A stretch of 64,000 bases of DNA, taken from NCBI GenBank assembly GCA_015055965.1, contig SVHG01000012.1, positions 21,794-85,793 on the forward strand, given 5' to 3'. Of this stretch, positions 46,361-58,479 are shown one piece after another (position 1 is the first letter of the stretch; each line of letters begins with the position of its first letter). This DNA comes from Clostridiales bacterium (GTDB lineage Bacteria; Bacillota; Clostridia; Christensenellales; Borkfalkiaceae). The position numbers and the translations under genes are program-made. The notes beneath the pieces are model-generated. The model saw only the letters and a list, made by a program, of their open reading frames with translations. It was not told where the DNA came from and did no database searches.

Positions 46361-47842
46361 ATTAAAAAAATTGCTAAAACGGTGGTTTTGGTTACCGTTC
46401 TTTCTTGTATTGAAAGAGGCTTAGGCTTCATTTACAGAATTTTTTTATCTAGAACGGTTGGATCTGAAGGGCTTGGTCTGTACCAAATTGCCCTTTCTCT
46501 TATAGGCGTGTTAATTACTCTTTCTGCTTCAGGTATTCCCATTACGGTTTCGCGCTTAATGATTAAATCACGCACGGCGGGAAGTCCAAGTGGAGAAAAT
46601 AAAGTAGTTTCCGCAGGCATTTTTACTTCCCTTTTGATAAGTGTTCCACTTACGTTATTTTTCTTTATTTTCAAAAATTCTCTTGGTAATATTTTTGCAG
46701 ATCCAAGATGCAACACCCTGTTTCTAATTATTCTGCCCGGTGTAAGCATAACTGCCGTTTACGCAGTTATACGGGGGTTTTTCTGGGGAAATAAGAGCTT
46801 TTACACCTATTCCGTTATAGAGCTTTTAGAAGAAATAGTGATGATTATTTGCGGTGTGTTTTTAATACTTAAAGGACGAACGGTTTTTCAAAAAGCAATA
46901 TACGCAAGCGTGGCAGTTCTTATTTCTTATCTGTTTTCATTCGTCGTATCTTCTGCAGTATTCGTTGCTAAGGGCGGAAGAGTTATAAACCCAAAAGAGC
47001 AATTTAAACCGCTTATAAGCTCTAGCATGCCCATTACCTTTATGAGAACGGCAAATTCCTTTTCTTCTTCCCTTATAGCGCTTATTTTACCCGCCGTTTT
47101 GATTGCAACCGGACTTGATAGACAAACTGCTATTTCACAGTTTGGCGTAATTAGCGGAATGGCCATTCCACTGCTATTTATTCCATCTACCTTAATCGGC
47201 TCTTTCTCTTTAGTTTTAGTCCCCGAGCTTTCAGAAAGCTTTTATAAGAAAAACACCGACAAGATAAGAGCCGGTGTTGAAAAATCTTTACTTTATTCAC
47301 TTTTGATAAGCGTTCTGGTTATACCTGCATTTGCAGGAACGGGTGAATATATTGGCAGACTAATTTACGATAACCAGCTTGCAGGAATTTACGTACGCAA
47401 TTCCGCATTCGTAATGATACCTATGAGTATTACGATAATTTCTACAAGCCTTCTTAATTCTATGGGCTTTGAAAGAAAAACGCTAATTTACTTTTTAATT
47501 GGAACTGCAAGCCTGCTTCTTTGCATTCTTACGCTACCATTCTTTATTGGAAACTACGCCTTGATTATCGGTTATTTTTTAAGCTTTACTATAACAGCCG
47601 TTTTAAACGTTATATTATTGAAAAAGGTGTGCTGTGACAAGCTTGACTTCATAAAAAAAACTGCCGTAATTATTCCTGTTTGCCTATTCTTTTGCTTTCT
47701 TAACTACTTTAGTTTTTCACTTCTCAGCAAGCTTTGTCACGAATTTATTGCTATGATAATTTCTTGTGGAGTTAGCTTAATTTGCCTTTGCGTAACCCTT
47801 ATTCTTTTAAAAACGGTTAACTTAGATGACTTAAAAAGATAG
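46361..47842 (+). CDS. spoVB: SpoVB/MurJ-type polysaccharide flippase, probable AUU start
   Basis: 493 residues if begun at the ATT at 46361. An extended ribosome site AAGGATGTGAT (ten of eleven bases of the ideal AAGGAGGTGAT) ends four bases before it, and the N-terminus becomes MKKIAKTVVLV. The next in-frame standard start, a GTG at 46382, has no ribosome site. The protein has 14 or so membrane helices and MOP-superfamily segments (RIFLSRTVGSEGLGLYQI, ASGIPITVSRL). SpoVB-like proteins export lipid-linked precursors for the spore cortex. The exact substrate is inferred. Confidence 0.85.
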   Translation: MKKIAKTVVLVTVLSCIERGLGFIYRIFLSRTVGSEGLGLYQIALSLIGVLITLSASGIPITVSRLMIKSRTAGSPSGENKVVSAGIFTSLLISVPLTLFFFIFKNSLGNIFADPRCNTLFLIILPGVSITAVYAVIRGFFWGNKSFYTYSVIELLEEIVMIICGVFLILKGRTVFQKAIYASVAVLISYLFSFVVSSAVFVAKGGRVINPKEQFKPLISSSMPITFMRTANSFSSSLIALILPAVLIATGLDRQTAISQFGVISGMAIPLLFIPSTLIGSFSLVLVPELSESFYKKNTDKIRAGVEKSLLYSLLISVLVIPAFAGTGEYIGRLIYDNQLAGIYVRNSAFVMIPMSITIISTSLLNSMGFERKTLIYFLIGTASLLLCILTLPFFIGNYALIIGYFLSFTITAVLNVILLKKVCCDKLDFIKKTAVIIPVCLFFCFLNYFSFSLLSKLCHEFIAMIISCGVSLICLCVTLILLKTVNLDDLKR

Positions 47843-47843
47843 C

Positions 47844-47857
47844 CTATAAGTCGATTA
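47844..47857. repeat. Dispersed element between spoVB and the FolT-like gene
   Basis: Perfect core CTATAAGTCGATTA, two bases after the spoVB stop and between two convergent genes. Confidence 0.75.
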
Positions 47858-47864
47858 ACTGCAT

Positions 47865-48452
47865 TTATAGGTATGCTTTTATACCCGGTGTTCGCTTTAG
47901 GGGTAAAAATATTATTACAGTTAAAATTGCATTTATAAGAGTGTTTAAGCCTTGAGCGCCTGCCCTGTATACGAACCAAGCAAGTAGCGTTCCGTATTTA
48001 CCTTGAATATAAGAACTGTAAAGCCAAATACCAAAGGATGACAAAAGAACGGTACAAAGCACGAAGCCAACCAAATACGCAATAGCAGTTTTAATAATAA
48101 ATTCTATAGTTGAAGCTTCCTTTTCAAAAGGGCGTTTAATACCCAACATTATACCGGGAATTAGAGCAAGCAATCCGTTAGAAATACCTATAATTGGATT
48201 GTAAGCCCCGTCCGGAAAAATAAGCCAGCCTAAAAAATCACCGATAAAGCCTACTGCAAAGCCAAGGCCTCCGCCCAAAATATAACCGGACATAAAATAG
48301 ACTATTAGAATAAACGAAAGCTTTAACTGAGTTCCTATTCTTATTGTGGCGTAAGAGTTTATTACCGTTGATAGAGCGACTAAAACGGCAGTTAAAACCA
48401 AACGCATAGTTGGGCTTAATTTCTTTTTTGTGTTTTGTGAAATGTTAGACAT
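47865..48452 (-). CDS. ECF transporter S component, FolT-like
   Basis: 195 residues, six hydrophobic helices. The motif ATIRIGTQLKLSFILIVYF resembles the substrate-facing R-x-G-x-x-x-K-x-S-F of folate S components, and AVGFIGDFLGWLIFPDG fits as well. Folate is thus the best guess. The ATG has an AGGAGG that is part of a terminator-like hairpin in an unusual leader. A second S component (near coaX) and a third (RibU-like) are in this window. Confidence 0.8.
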   Translation of the reverse strand: MSNISQNTKKKLSPTMRLVLTAVLVALSTVINSYATIRIGTQLKLSFILIVYFMSGYILGGGLGFAVGFIGDFLGWLIFPDGAYNPIIGISNGLLALIPGIMLGIKRPFEKEASTIEFIIKTAIAYLVGFVLCTVLLSSFGIWLYSSYIQGKYGTLLAWFVYRAGAQGLNTLINAILTVIIFLPLKRTPGIKAYL

Positions 48453-48625
48453 AAAAAAACCTCCTGCAAGCAGAGAGGTCCGAAAACTTGGCGAAAAACG
48501 CGCTTAAGCAACGGACCGTTACAAAAACCGCAGTTAAAAACTTTCGTGCAATAAAGATATCCCCTTTACTGCCACTACGAGCTACGCTCACGCTTTTGTA
48601 ACTTCTTACTTTTTGTTTACTTTAC
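48453..48625 (-). promoter_or_regulatory. Structured leader of the FolT-like gene, riboswitch candidate
   Basis: On the minus strand: a closing stem GTTACAAAA/TTTTTGTAAC enclosing GAGC/GCTC and an eleven-pair stem starting GTGGCAGTAAAG; then GGTCCG/CGGACC; then ACCTCTCTGC/GCAGGAGGT with seven T and the start codon. The last stem hides AGGAGG and looks like a terminator; CGGACC overlaps its 5' arm, so the two exclude each other. It matches no known THF, preQ1, TPP or FMN consensus as far as I can see. Confidence 0.6.
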
Positions 48626-48691
48626 TATAGTTTATTATAAGTCGCGCATATTTGTCAACTAATATTAATATGAAAATAAAATTAAATAAGC

Positions 48692-48724
48692 AAAAAAAAG
48701 ACGCCGTTCGTATAACTGCGCCTT
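48692..48724 (-). terminator. Terminator of rng
   Basis: On the minus strand AGGCGC and GCGTCT pair (one G-T) around a 13-base loop, followed by eight T. Confidence 0.75.
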
Positions 48725-48738
48725 TTTTATTTTTTAAT

Positions 48739-50226
48739 TTAGTACAATAAAACCGCTTTATCGGGAAGCTCTAAAACGGCGTTATTATCTCCCCTAACGG
48801 TGAAAAATTCCTGATGGTAGGTTTTATGCGGAATAACGTAAATTCTTTTATCCGTCCAAATCTTTTGCACGTCCTTAGTTAACGCACCCCTTTGAAGAAT
48901 ATAAGACATTATTTCCACGTTTAAATCTACTACCGCGCTGGAATAGCCGTCTGCAAATAAATCAAGTAACGCCGTTCTAATCTTTAAGACTATGTAGTCG
49001 TTAGAGAAAATTACGCCGTCACCCTTGCAGTACGGGCATTTTTTTACCATAAGAGAAATACTTTCCTTTCTTTTTTTCTTACGGGTAAACTGAACTAAAC
49101 CAAGCTCGTTCATTCCAAGAACGTTACACTTAGCCCTATCACTTTTAAGTGCATCTATAAGCGCGTTAACAACACTTTCACGATGCTCGTCACTTTCCAT
49201 ATTGATAAAGTCTACTATAATTATTCCGCCAATATTTCTTAAACGCACCTGGCGCGCAATTTCCTTCGCCGCAAGCAAGTTGGTTTCGTAAACGGTGGTT
49301 TCTAAATTAATAAGGCCGGTATAGCTTCCCGTATTAACGTCAATAGCGGTAAGCGCTTCCGTTTTATCTATAACAAGATTGGCGCCGTTAGGTAAATCCA
49401 CCTTATTTCTAAGTAAGTTATCAACTTCCCCGCTAAGTCCAAAATATTGGAACATATCAATTCCCTTATTGTATAAGGAAACCTTATCAACAACCTCTTT
49501 ACCCCTTTTTGAAGCATCTAGTAAGATATCTTCATAAAGATTTTTATCTGCAACGTAAATATTGCTTATTTCAGAGGTGTAAACGTCACGAAGCATGCGA
49601 ACGGCAAGGTTGCCTTCGCTATAAATTACTTCGCCCGGTTTTGCAGTCTTATATTTTTCTATTACCTCGTTATAAAGACCTATAAGATACTTAGCTTCTT
49701 TAACGATATCTGACTTCTTTGCAAACTCTGCCGCCGTTCTAACGGTAAATCCACCCTTTGCCTTTACCCCTTCAATAATCTTCGCGAGACGGCTTCTGGC
49801 TTCCTCGTTCGTTATTTTACGGGAAATCCCAATCACGTCAAAGTTAGGCGTATAAACCAAATACCTGCCCGCAAAGGAAAGGTAGGAGCTTAATCTTACC
49901 CCCTTAGAGCCAAAAGGATCTTTAATTGCTTGAACCATTACCTCATCACCAACCTGCAAATTAAGCGTAGAAGGTAAATCAACCTGCAAGTCCCCTTTAT
50001 CTATAAGGGTATCACCGGCGTAAAGATAACCGTTTTTATCAAGCCCAACGTTAACGAATGCGGCTTGCATTCCGTCTATTATATTTTCTACAGTTCCCTT
50101 AAATACGCTACCCGCAATAACCTTAGAGTTTCGCTTTTCTATATGATATTCAAGTAGCTTGCCGTCTTCAGCTAAAGCGGCGATAGTATTCCCAGAATAA
50201 CTGTCTACGTAAAGATTTTTAGACAT
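48739..50226 (-). CDS. rng: Ribonuclease G/E family endoribonuclease
   Basis: 495 residues, the length of RNase G. An S1-like start (NLYVDSYSGNTIAAL, GYLYAGD) with the 5'-sensor region, a DNase I-like catalytic domain with AIDVNTGSY and IIIVDFINME (the metal-binding Asp residues), and a zinc link CPYCKGDG. It cleaves single-stranded RNA for rRNA maturation and mRNA decay. It follows the radical-SAM pair, a common clostridial arrangement; the usual rplU-rpmA genes do not follow here. Confidence 0.95.
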   Translation of the reverse strand: MSKNLYVDSYSGNTIAALAEDGKLLEYHIEKRNSKVIAGSVFKGTVENIIDGMQAAFVNVGLDKNGYLYAGDTLIDKGDLQVDLPSTLNLQVGDEVMVQAIKDPFGSKGVRLSSYLSFAGRYLVYTPNFDVIGISRKITNEEARSRLAKIIEGVKAKGGFTVRTAAEFAKKSDIVKEAKYLIGLYNEVIEKYKTAKPGEVIYSEGNLAVRMLRDVYTSEISNIYVADKNLYEDILLDASKRGKEVVDKVSLYNKGIDMFQYFGLSGEVDNLLRNKVDLPNGANLVIDKTEALTAIDVNTGSYTGLINLETTVYETNLLAAKEIARQVRLRNIGGIIIVDFINMESDEHRESVVNALIDALKSDRAKCNVLGMNELGLVQFTRKKKRKESISLMVKKCPYCKGDGVIFSNDYIVLKIRTALLDLFADGYSSAVVDLNVEIMSYILQRGALTKDVQKIWTDKRIYVIPHKTYHQEFFTVRGDNNAVLELPDKAVLLY

Positions 50227-50270
50227 ACTTTCCTTTTTTTTGCCTAAGCAAATTTATCTTAAAGTGTTGA

Positions 50271-50284
50271 TAATCAACTTATAT
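50271..50284. repeat. Dispersed element after the DUF2344 gene
   Basis: TAATCAACTTATAT, the reversed core with one or two changes, 16 bases after the stop. Confidence 0.6.
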
Positions 50285-50299
50285 AGCGACTTTTATGTT

Positions 50300-50940
50300 T
50301 TAGATGTTTTCACTAAATTCACCTTTGAATTGCATTAAATAATCTTCAAAGGGCTCTTCGTTAACGAATACGGCAAGCTTGTTTACTTCTATAAACTCAT
50401 TCCCACCGTATCTGCGAACAAGCTCTGCACCGAATAAATCAGGGCGTAAGCCTTCGTTACCAAAGCCAACGGTTGCTATAAGTAAATCCCCATCCCATTC
50501 TAGGTTAAAGATTTTATTTCTTACTTCCTTTCTTTGGCCCTTTTTATTGGTAAATTCAAATTCGGTTGCATTCAAAATTTCTTCTAAATTAAACTTGTTA
50601 ACACCTTTAATAGCGTACTTAGCGCGATTAATAACGCCTGCCACGTTGATCTTTTTATTTACGGAAAGAGCAAAAGTACAGTTAAGCCCTTTAAAGGTAT
50701 AATCGTTAAAATCCTTCAAAAACTTATCTGCATCCATATTACTTTCTACTAAGCAATATTCAGCCTGCGAACGCACTCCAACCGCAATAGGCGCAGACAT
50801 AAATATACACATATGCGGGTTAAACCCCTTGGAAAAACCAATGGGAACTGAAGCTCTTTTTAAAATCTTATTTAAATGGCGCAACATATCTAAATGAGAT
50901 AAGTATTCAGCGCCTTCATTTTTCGTATACCTAAAAACTA

Positions 50941-50944
<4 letters not shown>
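50300..50944 (-). CDS. TIGR03936 / DUF2344 radical-SAM-linked protein
   Basis: 214 residues. Start IVFRYTKNEGAEYLSHLDMLR and the following GFSKGFNPHMCIFMSAP segment are typical of the family always found with, or fused to, the TIGR03960 radical-SAM protein. It overlaps that gene by four bases. The pair's reaction is unknown; association with rng and ribosomal protein genes in many genomes hints at an RNA or ribosome modification. Confidence 0.92.
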
Positions 50945-54733
<3,789 letters not shown>

Positions 54734-54785
54734 CTAATTTCCGCCCGCGCGTAAAAGAGTTTACCCGCTTATTTAACGCAATTTA

Positions 54786-57032
54786 TTAATCAATTAATTT
54801 AATGGGAGCGTAAGCTACTGCAAGTGATTTTATACCTACGCCGGGGAAAGCTACGTCTATTATTAGATTCTTATCTTCTCCCTTTACCTGTATTATAGTT
54901 CCCGTGCCAAACTTTTGATGAACTACCTTTTTACCGGACTTATAGCCTGCAAAAGAACTATTCTTTTGCTCCGGCTTAGTGCCTGAAGAAAAGCTCTTTG
55001 CTCCCCCTGAAGAATAGCCACCCATACTAACGCCGGGCGTGGGCGATTGCTCGTCGTAAGAGCCCCTATAGCTTGATGAATAGCCACCAAAGGAATAACT
55101 TCCGTAAGGATTTGCAGGCTTAGGTCTTGCTAATCCCAGCTTGGGAGCTAATTCGTTTAAGAAGGTGCTTTGCGCCGTGTACTGGCGATTACCGTATAAG
55201 AAACGGCTTCTTGCTCTGGTTAAGAATAATTTCTTTTTCGCCCTAGTTATAGCAACGTACATAAGTCTACGCTCTTCTTCCATATCCGTTTCACTTTCAC
55301 TCGCGCGGGATACGGGGAACACCGTTTCATCTAATCCGCTAATGAATACGTAAGGGAACTCTAAGCCCTTTACTGAGTGTATAGTTGCAACGGAAACGTA
55401 ATTGCCCTCTTCTATTTCATCAGTATCGGAGCTTAACGTAATAGAGTTTAAATAGTCTGCAAGAGTGGCGTTAGGATTAATCTTTGCAAACTCTTCTATT
55501 GCGTTTTGATATTCGTTTACGTTCATTCGTTTACTGTAGTTTTCTTCGCTTTTAGCTTCAAACTGACTCATAAACGCAGTTTGCTCTACTACCGTTGCAA
55601 ATATTTCCGTTAACGGCTTTTGAGCGCATTCAACCATAAGAGAGCTTATTAGCTTTCTAAAGGAGAAAAGCTTGCTTTTAGCGCCTGAAGAAAGGGGTAA
55701 TCTTTCTGCGTCAACTATGCCGTCGAATACGCTTAAATCGTATTCCCTTGCGTAAGCTATAAGCGTTTCTATCGTTTTGTCCCCTATTCCGCGTTTGGGC
55801 GTGTTTATTATTCGTAATAAGCTTTCGTTATCAAGTGGGTTTATTAATATTCGCATATACGCGGTTAAATCCTTGATTTCTTTTCTTTCAAAGAACTTAA
55901 ATCCGCCGTACACCTTAAAGGGAATACCGTACTTTGTAAATTCTTGCTCGTATGCGCGTGAGATAGCGTTTATACGCATTAAAACGGCAAAATCACTTGC
56001 CCTTGCGCCTTGATTTATTAACTGCTTTATTTTAAAGGCGGTATACTGAGCTTCTTCATTTTCATTTTCCGCGATCTTTACTTCCGTCTTTTCGCCTTCT
56101 CCATTCTCCGTCCAAAGTTCTTTTTTCTTTCTTGCCGTATTTCCCGCAATCACCGTGTTTGCAAGGTCTAAAATATGCTTGGTTGAACGGTAATTTTGTT
56201 CAAGCTTATGTATTTTGGCGTTGGGAAAGGTCTTATCGAAATCTAAAATATTCTTTATTTCAGCACCACGCCAGCTGTAAATGCTTTGATCGTCATCACC
56301 AACTACGAATAAATTCTTATGATAGCTGGAAAGAAGTGAAGCTATTTCCATCTGAATTAGGTTGGTATCTTGAAACTCGTCTATATGCACGTATTGGAAT
56401 TTGCTTGAATAATACTCTAATACCTCCGCATCCTCTTCCAATAAATGGTAGGTTTTAACGAGCAAGTCGTCAAAGTCCATCGCATTTGACTTTTTAAGAG
56501 CTTCTTCGTATAACGTGTATATTTGATAATAAACCCCTATATCCTTTATGTCTGTTCTTAACCTAAAACGCTCCGGTCCAATATCTTGATTTTTGCATTC
56601 TGATATATAAAAACGGGCGTTTTTTAGGTATTTATCATCTTCTAGCTTTAACTCTGATATTATTCGTTTTAAAACGTTGGTTTTATCTATTTCGCTATAG
56701 ATAGAAAAGTTGGTGTTATATCCTTCAAGTCTGCCTATGCTATTGCGCAAAATTCTTACGCACATGCTGTGAATGGTGGAAACCCACATTCTTTCCACCC
56801 CGGGAACCATAGTGGATAAACGGCTTTTCATCTCATCCGCTGCTTTATTCGTAAAGGTTATTGCAAGTACGTTTTCAGGATTCACCCCTTTACCGTTAAC
56901 TAAATGAGCTATTCTATTAGTTAATACTCTGGTCTTACCGCTACCTGCGCCCGCAAAAACCAGAACGTACCCCTCGGTATCAAGCACGGCTTTCTTTTGT
57001 TCTTCGTTTAATCCGTTTAAATATTCTTGCAC
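54786..57032 (-). CDS. pcrA: ATP-dependent DNA helicase PcrA (UvrD/Rep family)
   Basis: 748 residues, SF1A. Motif I GAGSGKTRVL, motif II DEFQDTN, GDDDQSIYSWRGA, QNYRST, VHSVKGLEF-type TIHSVKGLE and VAITRAKK are all present. The C-terminal 120 residues include a Gly/Ser/Tyr-rich linker and the SH3-like PcrA tail that binds RNA polymerase. The start is a GTG with AAGGAGG seven bases before it. The order pcrA-ligA is the one found in Bacillus. Confidence 0.97.
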   Translation of the reverse strand: MQEYLNGLNEEQKKAVLDTEGYVLVFAGAGSGKTRVLTNRIAHLVNGKGVNPENVLAITFTNKAADEMKSRLSTMVPGVERMWVSTIHSMCVRILRNSIGRLEGYNTNFSIYSEIDKTNVLKRIISELKLEDDKYLKNARFYISECKNQDIGPERFRLRTDIKDIGVYYQIYTLYEEALKKSNAMDFDDLLVKTYHLLEEDAEVLEYYSSKFQYVHIDEFQDTNLIQMEIASLLSSYHKNLFVVGDDDQSIYSWRGAEIKNILDFDKTFPNAKIHKLEQNYRSTKHILDLANTVIAGNTARKKKELWTENGEGEKTEVKIAENENEEAQYTAFKIKQLINQGARASDFAVLMRINAISRAYEQEFTKYGIPFKVYGGFKFFERKEIKDLTAYMRILINPLDNESLLRIINTPKRGIGDKTIETLIAYAREYDLSVFDGIVDAERLPLSSGAKSKLFSFRKLISSLMVECAQKPLTEIFATVVEQTAFMSQFEAKSEENYSKRMNVNEYQNAIEEFAKINPNATLADYLNSITLSSDTDEIEEGNYVSVATIHSVKGLEFPYVFISGLDETVFPVSRASESETDMEEERRLMYVAITRAKKKLFLTRARSRFLYGNRQYTAQSTFLNELAPKLGLARPKPANPYGSYSFGGYSSSYRGSYDEQSPTPGVSMGGYSSGGAKSFSSGTKPEQKNSSFAGYKSGKKVVHQKFGTGTIIQVKGEDKNLIIDVAFPGVGIKSLAVAYAPIKLID

Positions 57033-57154
57033 TTAATACCTCCTTTTTAGGCGTATGATTTTTGTAAAAGGCTTAATTTAAGTATCTGCCCTTTTTACGC
57101 CTGCTTATGATAATACTTATATAGTATATCATAAAATAATCTTTTTGTAAACAA

Positions 57155-57184
57155 AAGGCAAGCAATAAAATCCTGCTTGCCCTT
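57155..57184 (-). terminator. Terminator of the 137-residue gene
   Basis: AAGGCAAGCA and TGCTTGCCCTT pair with one mismatch around a nine-base loop. Confidence 0.8.
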
Positions 57185-57244
57185 ATTTTTTTGTTTAATA
57201 GTTTCTTTAAATGCAATAACTTGAAAAATTAATTGCGTTTTGGT

Positions 57245-57658
57245 TTAAGATATTCTTCTACTATATTCAAATTTCTTTTCTTGATCGTATCTTTCCTTAC
57301 ATTCCCTGTATTTTGAAGCAATATCCGTTAAATATCTTTCCCTTTGCTGAAAGTTTAAGGTTTTCATATAATCTAAATCACAAAGTCTACCTATAATATC
57401 ACTAACCTCGCCGTATGCGTCCAATATACCTTTCACCTTTTGGTAAAATGCTTCGGACTCTTCATTGTATCCGCCAATTACGCGAGTAACCCTGCTTTTA
57501 TAGTAACGAATGACGCTTGAGCTATTTTCGCCCTCCTCTTTAGCCTTAGTTACGCTTTCGCTAACGTGTTCTTGACATTCTTCCCAAAATCCGCTTTTTA
57601 AACGTTGTTTTGCTAGCTTTGCCATACTCTTAATTTCATTTTTACTGCTTTTAGCCAT
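57245..57658 (-). CDS. Small basic helical protein, unknown
   Basis: 137 residues from the ATG at 57658 (GGGAG seven bases upstream; the longer frame is not supported). Highly charged and all-helical, possibly a coiled coil (EAFYQKVKGILDAYGEVSDI, then YRECKERYDQEKKF). No family is recognised. It lies between rpsU's terminator and its own terminator, so it is mainly expressed by read-through or its own promoter. Confidence 0.68.
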   Translation of the reverse strand: MAKSSKNEIKSMAKLAKQRLKSGFWEECQEHVSESVTKAKEEGENSSSVIRYYKSRVTRVIGGYNEESEAFYQKVKGILDAYGEVSDIIGRLCDLDYMKTLNFQQRERYLTDIASKYRECKERYDQEKKFEYSRRIS

Positions 57659-57693
57659 TTCATATCTCCCTTTCGACAAAATTCGACAAAAAA

Positions 57694-57726
57694 ACACCCG
57701 ACCAGAGTTTTGCTCTTATCGGGTGT
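57694..57726 (-). terminator. Terminator of rpsU
   Basis: ACACCCGA/TCGGGTGT plus AGAG/CTCT form a long stem, followed on the minus strand by seven T. Confidence 0.92.
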
Positions 57727-57731
57727 AAAAA

Positions 57732-57911
57732 TTAACCTTTAACGTTTCTTTTTCTTGCTGCTTCCGCTTTCTTTTTACGTCTTACGGAAGGTTTTTCATA
57801 ATGTTCCTTACGGCGCATATCACCAATGATACCGTCGCGAGAGCATTTTCTTTTAAAACGACGAAGTGCGTTATCTAAAGATTCGTTTTCGCCTACTCTT
57901 ACTGTGGACAT
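57732..57911 (-). CDS. rpsU: 30S ribosomal protein S21
   Basis: 59 residues: it begins [19 protein letters not shown], continues with [20 protein letters not shown] and ends in a Lys/Arg-rich tail, a typical bS21. GGAGGG lies seven bases before the ATG, and a TTGCC/GGCAA hairpin sits just upstream of that. It is the last gene of the prmA-mtaB-hit-rpsU group; its own promoter lies just ahead. Confidence 0.97.
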   Translation of the reverse strand: MSTVRVGENESLDNALRRFKRKCSRDGIIGDMRRKEHYEKPSVRRKKKAEAARKRNVKG

Positions 57912-57959
57912 CCTACAACCCTCCTTTGCCCTATGGCAAGTAATTCAAAAATCCTTATG

Positions 57960-57988
57960 ATTATAGCAAACGCAAATAATTTAGTCAA
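57960..57988 (-). promoter_or_regulatory. Strong sigma-A promoter of rpsU
   Basis: On the minus strand TTGACT (57988-57983), 17 bases, TATAAT (57965-57960). Confidence 0.9.
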
Positions 57989-58107
57989 CTTAATTTTAAG
58001 TCTTTTTTGTTTTTATTTTGCTATTTTTTCATTTTTTGGCAATTTTTTCACAAAACCGCTCTGTTAAATGGTAATATTAATTGCTGTAAGCAAACTTAAT
58101 AGAGTGC

Positions 58108-58446
58108 TTAGGCGGGTTGCCAACCCATTTTTTGGCCCGATAAAATATGTATATGCAAATGAAATACCGTTTGACCTGCGTCTTCACCTTGATTTATTAC
58201 AAGTCTATAACCGTTTTGCAAGCAAAGCTCTTCTTGCAAAGAAGATATTTTTGCAAATATTCTACCAAGGCAAGCTTCGTCATCCTTGTTCATTTCTGAA
58301 AGAAGCTTAAAGTGCCTTTTTGGAATTGCTAAAAAGTGATTTTTTGCTTGAGGATTTATATCTTTAATAATTATAAAATCTGCATCCTCATAAACCTTAC
58401 CAACGGGTATTTCACCAGAAACGAATTTACAAAATAAACAATCCAT
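58108..58446 (-). CDS. HIT-family protein (HinT-like)
   Basis: 112 residues. N-terminal CLFCKFVSGEIP, the adenylate-binding regions, and the catalytic HxHxH as His96, His98 and His100 in QTVFHLHIHILSG. HinT enzymes hydrolyse adenosine phosphoramidates. Its ribosome site TAGGAGG is 31 bases after the mtaB stop, with a dispersed element in between. Confidence 0.93.
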   Translation of the reverse strand: MDCLFCKFVSGEIPVGKVYEDADFIIIKDINPQAKNHFLAIPKRHFKLLSEMNKDDEACLGRIFAKISSLQEELCLQNGYRLVINQGEDAGQTVFHLHIHILSGQKMGWQPA

Positions 58447-58465
58447 ATTTTCCTCCTAAATTAGC

Positions 58466-58479
58466 CTATAAGGCGATTA
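58466..58479. repeat. Dispersed element at the mtaB stop
   Basis: CTATAAGGCGATTA (one change); its reverse strand starts with TAA, the mtaB stop codon. It is flanked by GCC and GGC that can pair. Confidence 0.7.

Noticed and set aside
48453..48625. T-box or THF riboswitch in the FolT-like leader
   Set aside because: No TGGNACCGCG T-box and no conserved GGAGAGTAG/CATCCGCTCC THF segments were found; it is kept as unassigned.
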